DNA of 64,000 bases, taken from NCBI GenBank assembly GCA_030704615.1, contig CM060732.1:63719053-63783052 (forward strand). The letters run 5' to 3'. This stretch comes from Takakia lepidozioides (lineage: Eukaryota; Streptophyta; Takakiopsida; Takakiales; Takakiaceae). The notes under the pieces were generated by a model. The model saw only the letters and a program-made list of their open reading frames with translations. It made no database searches and was not told the origin of the DNA. Below, piece after piece: positions 57,857 to 64,000 of this stretch; position 1 is the stretch's first letter; each line of letters begins with the position of its first letter. A program made the translations under genes and the position numbers.

Positions 57857-60800
57857 AGCATGTACAGTGCAGGTGGCGACCGGATGCGTAGGCGTAGAAT
57901 AGATGACCGTCTATGGCAAATGGAAGAAGCGTATGCCACAAGAAATGGGCATACAAAAATGCTATGCAACTGTGATGAGTGTCATGGAGGAAAACTATTG
58001 TTGTTGGAAACAGTGAGGAATCATTACATGATACACGGGAGGGATCCTCTTCTCCGACGTTATTCTCTTCCGGTACAATTGCCACTTTCCCAGTGACAAC
58101 ACTTTAGTTTGAATTTTGAATGCAACGATCCTCTTCTCCATATGTCGACATTTCGTTACGTGTTTTCATTGGTCATGTGTAGTCATGTAGTCATATATGA
58201 CTAACTAAGTGACTGCAACTATGACTTCAATGGCTACAAATGTCGTGTTTTGATTGGGTGTATATTCATAAGATACATACGTAAATATGATTGCATCACT
58301 GCAACGTCACCGTGCCTCCCATGCCATAATGATTAAGTGTCACATCGTTGTTGGTCCACTCACAAGATGACTATTGGGGTGCAGGGATGTGAATATTCAG
58401 ATGATGAAGACGAAGGCCCTGCGGCACAGCGGGAGCCCAATGTCACAGAGAACGCAGATGAGGGTGGTGGATTGGAGGTAGAAATCCAGCGTGCATTGCA
58501 GGAAGCATTTCTCTTTGCAGATGCAAACAGAGAGGACCCCATTCATGGTGGAACCGATCACACATTTGCCGATCATGACGATGAACTCGACGATTTTGGA
58601 GACAATGAATTTGATAAGAATGCTCACCTGCACGTCGATCCCGAGTATGATAAACTCTTCCGACAGGCGCAATGTCCACTTTTTGAAGGGTGCTCGATTA
58701 GCCGGCTGCAAGCAACTTTGACATTGCTGAACGCATGCACTACCCACAAGTGCACCAATGCATTTGTGGATGAGCTTCTGGGATTGTTGCGTAAGAGTTT
58801 TTTGCCTAAAGAGAATTCATTGCCGAAAACTCACTATGAAGCAAAAATCATGATTGCCGAGATGGGATTGCAGTACACCATGATTCATGCTTGTGAGCGT
58901 GGTTGTGTACTCTTCCGTGGGGAGTATGAGAATGTAGACATTTGCCCAGTGTGCCGCAGTTCCCATTACATTCCAGGTCGTGGAAGTGTGCCCAAGAAAG
59001 TATTACGACACTTCCCTGTCATTCCAAGGTTGAAACGTATGTACCGATGTAAGTCGATCGCTAACCTCATGACATGGCATGACAGACATAAGAGCCAGGA
59101 TGGGTTGGTTCGACATCCAGCTTATAGCAAAGCATGGAGACACATTGACACCACATTTGAGGATTTTGCTGCAGAGCCACGATCTGTGCGATTTGGATTG
59201 GCCTTAGACGGTGTAAATCCCTACGGAGCTCAATCCACCAGTTGGAGCACATGGCCCGTTCTCTTGGTCAATTACAATATGCCTCCGTGGTTAATGACCA
59301 AAAAGTTCTTTGGCATGTTAGTGCTACTGATTCCTGGTAAGGAGTCTGTTATCTCGGACAATGTAGATGTTTACCTGATGCCCCTAGTGGAAGAGCTACT
59401 GGAACTATGGAGAGGGATTGTAGCCCATGATGTTTCCCGTCCTCGTGGTCAACGCGAATTCACACTGAGGGCAGTGTTGATGTGGTCAATCCATGACTAC
59501 CCTGCATATGGCTTGCTCTCAGGTCACGTGACGAAAGGTTATGCTGGTTGTCCAACTTGTGGACCCGGGACGACTTCACAGCAGTTACACACATGTGGGA
59601 AAACTGTTTTCCTGGGCCACCGAAGATTTATGGCCCGCAATCATCCATATAGAAGGTCAAGAATGTTCAATGACGCTACTTAGCATGGAACTCCTCCAAA
59701 AACGCAGACTGGAACACAAATCAAGGAGCTTGCAACAGCTCGCACTGCATGGGTGGAAAACGGAGGGATGCCAGACAGTAGGACAGACCCAGCTAAAACC
59801 AATGGAGTTAATTGATTGTCAATTTTATATGTCTTACCTTATTGGGAGGTAATTCCTTCATGGCTTTTAAATTGGCTGTGTACATCAATGCGATTTCTGT
59901 TTAAATTGTGATGAGTAAATGCTCAATATCGTATGTGTTCATTTTGTAGGGTCTCCTCATCCGCCACACGTTTGACGCAATGCATTGCGAGAAGAACTTG
60001 GCTGAAAATATTATTAAAATTATCTTTGGTGAGAAAGACACATTGAAAGTTCGCCGTGATTTGGAGCTACTTGGGATGCGCCCGGAATTATGGCTACAAC
60101 GTGATCCTGACAGAGCAGATACGTCAATTATGCCTCCTGCCCCTTATGTCCTCACTGAGGCTGAGTTACAAGTCTTTCTGGAGATTGTGCAGAACTTGAA
60201 AGTGCCAACAGGCTACGCATCAGCTTTCAAAAAGCATGTGGTGAAGAAGAAATTGTCTGGCATGAAATCACATGACTATCACATGTGTGCTCATGCAGCA
60301 AATTATACCGTGTGCTATCCGTGGGCTCATGGCAAGTGGTCCTCGCAGGGCCATTTTGCGAGTATGTCGTGTATTTAAGAAGTTGTGTGCAAAAGTGGTG
60401 AATCATGTAGAGTATGAGGAATTGAGAACTGAAGCAGTTGTGACTTTGTGTCTTATAGAGAAGGAGTTCCCACCATCATTTTTTGATGTGATGACACATC
60501 TGGTTGTTCACCTAGTGGACGAGTTGTACTTATGCGGGCCCGTAGCATCTCGTTGGATGTACCCCATGGAGCGGGCAATGAAAGATATGAAGGGCTACGT
60601 AAGAAACATGGCAAGGCCCGAGGGGAGCATGGCAGAAGGATACCAATTTGAAGAAGCATTGGGTTTTTACACAGAGTATATGGCGGGATTTGATGGAAGT
60701 GTACGAAGGGTGTGGGATGCAGATGAGGGAGAATCTGTGGAACGTGAAGTTGTGGAAGGAAGTTCTAAAGCTCGAAAATTGAATGACATGCGTGATATTG

Positions 60801-61935
60801 TACATGAGTACATCATTCAGAACCATCCTCGTCTGTTAGTCATGTTGGGGTAAGAAATCTACTCCATTGACATTCAGATTTCCAAGTTTTAGTCATTTCT
60901 CATTAGATGCGATATGGTGTCTTGTCATATCTCCCACGCCACCTCTGACAATGTCCTGGCTGACCTTCGGATTGTGACAGGATATATGAAGCAGAGTCCA
61001 CACGGATAGAAGTCAGACGACACTTGTTTCGTGAGGATTAAGGGCTGGAAGGCATGAGCAATCCCACGGCAATTCGGTACCCTCCTAATTTGCATCCATG
61101 TCCTCCATTTGTTGTTTGGCTCCCTCAAGGTGTACGGGATCATCTCTCAATTCAATCGGATGGGCTTGATCCTACAACAAGTGAGGAATTACTGGATCTT
61201 TCAAGGCCTCCATCATTTACTGCCCTGTCACTCAAGAATATGATAGCGTATGGTAACCATTACAGGGTTACATCCCCCGGCATGAACACAACAAGTATGG
61301 TGTCTTTTGATTGTGGAGTTTCATCTGTTTTCCAGCACCAACCCATTACCAACAATTCAGGCGATGACATGGAGGAACCTACAAGATATGTGGGTCTTAT
61401 AAGGGAGATTTTGCAAATTGACTATGGCCAAACACAGCCTATAGTGATTTTGTGTTCTTGGGTACGAGCGCGTCGCGTGGGTCGTCAACCTATGTCAATG
61501 AAGCAGGATGATGTTGGCTTCACACTAGTCAATTTTAACTGTATGCTTCCACCTTCTGAGCAACCTTTTGAGTTTCCTGGCCAGGTTGATCAAGTGTTTT
61601 TTTCTGATTGTGTGAAGGAGCCGGGGTGGAAAGTCGTCCTGGAGAAGAGCCCCCGAGCACGTAGAGTGGTCTGCGACATATCACTTGATAATGATGATGT
61701 GGCGGAAGTGGAAGGATTGTTAGCCCCACAAAGACTAGAAGAGACTCTGGTTACTGATGGCCCAACATGCAGCCGAGCGGTACCGGTTACTCCAGAGCAG
61801 GTGGCCTCCTTGTACCTCCGAGCACCCCGTATACGTGGTGATGATGTTCAGCCAACCATTGTACAAGATCAAGTCTATGATGAAGACAGTGATACATGCA
61901 GTGACCCAGACATAGATGAGGATGATGAAGATTAG
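57857..61935 (+). pseudogene. CACTA (En/Spm) TNP2-type transposase, decayed
   Basis: Pieces in order: 57857-about 58070 (TKMLCNCDECHGGKLLLLET, the N-terminal Cys motif), then 58385-about 59838 after acceptor GGGTGCAG. This second piece has the tnp2 core (PF02992): ICPVCRSSHYIPGRGSVPKK, RFGLALDGVNPYGAQSTSWS, YPAYGLLSGHVTKGYAGCPT. From 59950 come GLLIRHTFDAMHCEKNLAEN, then DUF4218-like FPPSFFDVMTHLVVHLVDEL and GPVASRWMYPMERAMKDMKG. From about 60990 to 61935 a DUF4216-like C-terminus reads RYVGLIREILQIDYGQTQPI, ending in an acidic tail. Lesions: TAG 59681-59683, TGA 59813-59815, a 4-base insertion at 60283-60286 and TAA 61039-61041. The protein catalyses CACTA element excision in intact relatives. 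It is transcribed divergently from the accessory gene to its left. Terminal CACTA repeats were not identified. Confidence 0.88.
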
Positions 61936-62032
61936 ATATGCTGGATTTGTGCACTCCAGTTATAGACCATGCATAATAGTTTAAGGTGGTAACACTCCCT
62001 TCGCATTCCCATTAAGATATCATGCTTGGACA

Positions 62033-62803
62033 GTGGATTTTATGATCAATAATGGAGTGCTTTCCTTTCATGGCTGTTTATTCATTTGTTGTTGCAATTG
62101 GCTTTGGACCAACCCGTGCAAGTACCATTGCCATGGGTTCTGCCTGCGATGTTTTCTTGCCATAGATTCGGATGCAGCACTGACATTAGACCTCAATGAA
62201 TGTACTTCTATTTCACTACGAAAAGATAGGCGATTTAGTCAGAGTGAGTCCAAGGTTGAGCCAAACATGATGCTGAAGCAATGTGAACAACCAGACAACG
62301 AAGTTACAAGATAGCTAGACAGTGTTCTTGAAACTGAATTTCAATTATCAGACTATCAGCTTCTGTCTGCCCTTGATGTTGGGGCAGAACTCTCAGCACC
62401 AGTCACAACAACAAGCTGTAACCTGCCCAGTGACAACAAAGTGTCTTTTCCCAATTGTGCTGCAAGCAGGCTTCTGTTTGAAGCAGCAGGTAGTGCCATA
62501 GAGAATTGTCTCTCTTATAGTACAGTGAATGGACATAGTAAAGGCTTCAGATAAAATTTGCTAGGATGTTGTACATTTGCAAAAGAGAGTGTTGGAATCG
62601 AGAGCCATGATCTGCAGGATATGGAATGTGGCTTGAATTTTGTAAATGCCACTGGCCACAATGGCCTGCAGGTGCCAGGTAGCTCTTCTGATGAACAAAA
62701 TGTGAAAGACAAGGAGCAGTGCCAAAATCCAGGACACCCACACTTGAAAGACATGGGCTTGGTTGAGTGCTTTGATCTACAAACCCAACAAAGATGTTTT
62801 TAA
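62033..62803 (+). pseudogene. Unrecognised coding remnant, one frame with two stops
   Basis: A single frame of 257 codons is interrupted only by TAG (62312-62314) and TAA (62549-62551). The product is acidic and Ser/Asn-rich (LSDYQLLSALDVGAELSAPV, VPGSSSDEQNVKDKEQCQNP). No family recognised. It lies 98 bases after the TNP2 remnant in the same orientation and could be a host gene fragment carried by the transposon. Confidence 0.4.
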
Positions 62804-63263
62804 AATGAATTGTAGATGGTGGTTGAACAACACAAAACCATGGATTTTAGTATTGGGAATGCAACCACGATTTGAAATTCATTGGTGCTTCAAGAAAAGA
62901 CGCAAAGGTTATGTATGATATACTACATTATAGATTACATTATAAAATTTCACGTCTATACATCACACATGTATTTACTCTTGCAAATAGTTTTACAAAA
63001 GATTCAAACGACTTTTGACGATTTATATTCCGAATATTCAGCTGACAAAGCCGTAAATTATTAGTTCGATGTTTAAATACGATCGGATCTCAATAAGAGC
63101 TTTCGAGGACCAGGACAATTAGTTACTTGATGAAATATCCAGATCATTTGACATGTCATCAATTTATATTTATCGGCATGGATTCGTCAATCTTGATCGA
63201 ACGAAGATAAAAACAATGATTTGAACAACATACATGACGATAATGACAACGAAAATAGCTTAC
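62804..63263. other. AT-rich spacer
   Basis: AT-rich sequence without ORFs or repeats of note. If protease copy 2 were complete its Asp and Ser exons should lie here; none is seen. Confidence 0.5.
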
Positions 63264-64000
63264 ACTCCGTCGGTTGCCCACCCCACCGCGTGGTAGGCCG
63301 TGAATCTGATGCCATCATTTGTAATCATTACAAATGTGCCAATGGTCCAAAGCTGCTCTTGTGAGTCCAACTCATGTAGCATGTGTACTTTACCCGCATT
63401 TGAACGCGTCCGTTTGTTAGTGACCTCCGTGCTTGAATCAACTGGGGAAATGTGGTACACATACTTTGTACGTGTGAGGGGCTCATTGTCGTCTTGGGTA
63501 AGAACGTCCTTGGTCCCTTCCCACTCCTGCAGTGCCGACACCGCACTTGTGTTGCAGCTTCAGGCTCCCTGCTGTTGTTCCCTCCTCCGCTGTAACTAGA
63601 ACATTCCCCGCAACATCATACACGGTGATGCTCTGCACCTGCACCTGCACCTGCTTCATTTTCTGATTCCTCGTCCCCAAACATGTTGAACCTACAACAA
63701 ATGATGAGAAACAAAGATCAATGCAGCTTTCAAAACATTCAAAGTCGATCTATCTAAATAGAACGACAAGTTAATTTTGTATATCGTTTTTGCATTGACT
63801 ACCAAAATAGGCCATATAAATTCGAGGAAATGTCACCTGATGAGTTTTGTAGTAAATCATGCCAGGTTGAAATCCTTACCATTGTAAATAGGTGTTTATC
63901 AGCTGTCTCCAAGATGTGGGTACTTGAAATCCACCGAGATCTCTGTCCCAATCCTCCGGTAGCTGTGACATCAAAAGCCCAAGATCAGGTTGCTTCTCCA
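63264..64000 (-). pseudogene. Trypsin-like serine protease with novel N-terminal domain, copy 2 (truncated, runs off the window)
   Basis: Minus-strand exons. 64000-about 63883 (EKQPDLGLLMSQLPEDWDRD, LGGFQVPTSWRQLINTYLQ, donor ATG|GTAAGG) is open at the window edge. 63691-63394 parallels exon a of copy 1 (QVQSITVYDVAGNVLVTAEE, LTRTKYVYHISPVDSSTE). 63352-63264 reads LWTIGTFVMITNDGIRFTAY followed by HAVGWATDG, which fits the catalytic-His strand of a chymotrypsin-fold protease. Against copy 1, GTCGGGGCACTG has become GTCGGCACTG, a 2-base loss near 63540 that shifts the frame. The Asp and Ser exons are missing downstream. Copy 2 therefore preserves the exon that copy 1 lacks, and the reverse. Confidence 0.6.

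Noticed and set aside
48739-61041. Rescue of the transposon stop codons by U-to-C RNA editing
   Set aside because: Such editing in ferns and relatives is known from organelles, while these are nuclear transposon genes that also carry frameshifts.
57025-62225. TTCGTAGTG at about 57025 and CACTACGAAAAG at about 62215 as CACTA element termini
   Set aside because: The two point away from each other around the TNP2 gene, so they cannot be the ends of an element containing it. Single short matches are expected by chance.

Overview
This is nuclear DNA from a land plant. It carries DYW-class PPR genes, multi-exon genes with GT-AG introns, plant-restricted protein families and a dense load of plant transposons. 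The wording of the PPR repeats and the mixture of LINE, CACTA and Mutator-like debris suggest a transposon-rich non-flowering vascular plant such as a fern or lycophyte. That placement is an inference and the species cannot be named from the sequence.

Layout, left to right. 0-3 kb: the 3' part of an intact DYW-type PPR editing factor, then a frameshifted PPR pseudogene. 4.2-8.8 kb: a minus-strand gene for a DUF815-type P-loop ATPase, reconstructed as twelve exons whose splice phases all agree. 8.8-16.6 kb: sparse DNA with a gag-like fragment, a trypsin-like protease gene with an unusual N-terminal domain, and a decayed LINE. 17-25 kb: a transposon graveyard with LINE reverse transcriptase, zf-RVT and RNase H remnants, a 1.2-kb foldback element built from 16-bp palindromes, an inverted-repeat unit containing minisatellites, and tRNA-like SINE heads. 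25-27.5 kb: an unrecognised gene fragment and a second PPR-DYW pseudogene.

29.7-46 kb is the housekeeping island. It holds UBL5/Hub1 (minus), a small plant-conserved protein transcribed divergently from it (98 aa, two exons), a TMEM70-like mitochondrial membrane protein (minus) and a gene of about 8 kb for a polyproline/coiled-coil protein resembling At4g04980 (13 exons, about 909 aa). A dispersed repeat that itself contains an exon-like segment occurs three times, each time inside an intron of a host gene.

46.5-62 kb is a DNA-transposon complex. It has a Mutator-like transposase (plus), a minus-strand CACTA-type accessory gene joining a Pro/Gln/Tyr-rich region, a plant En/Spm domain and a Ulp1-like cysteine protease, and a divergent TNP2 transposase (plus). 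All carry inactivating lesions. Degenerate arrays of AGTCTGC-like words fill their introns and flanks, mostly in the sense orientation of the gene they sit in. The right edge (63.3-64 kb) holds a second, broken copy of the protease gene seen at 12-13.8 kb.
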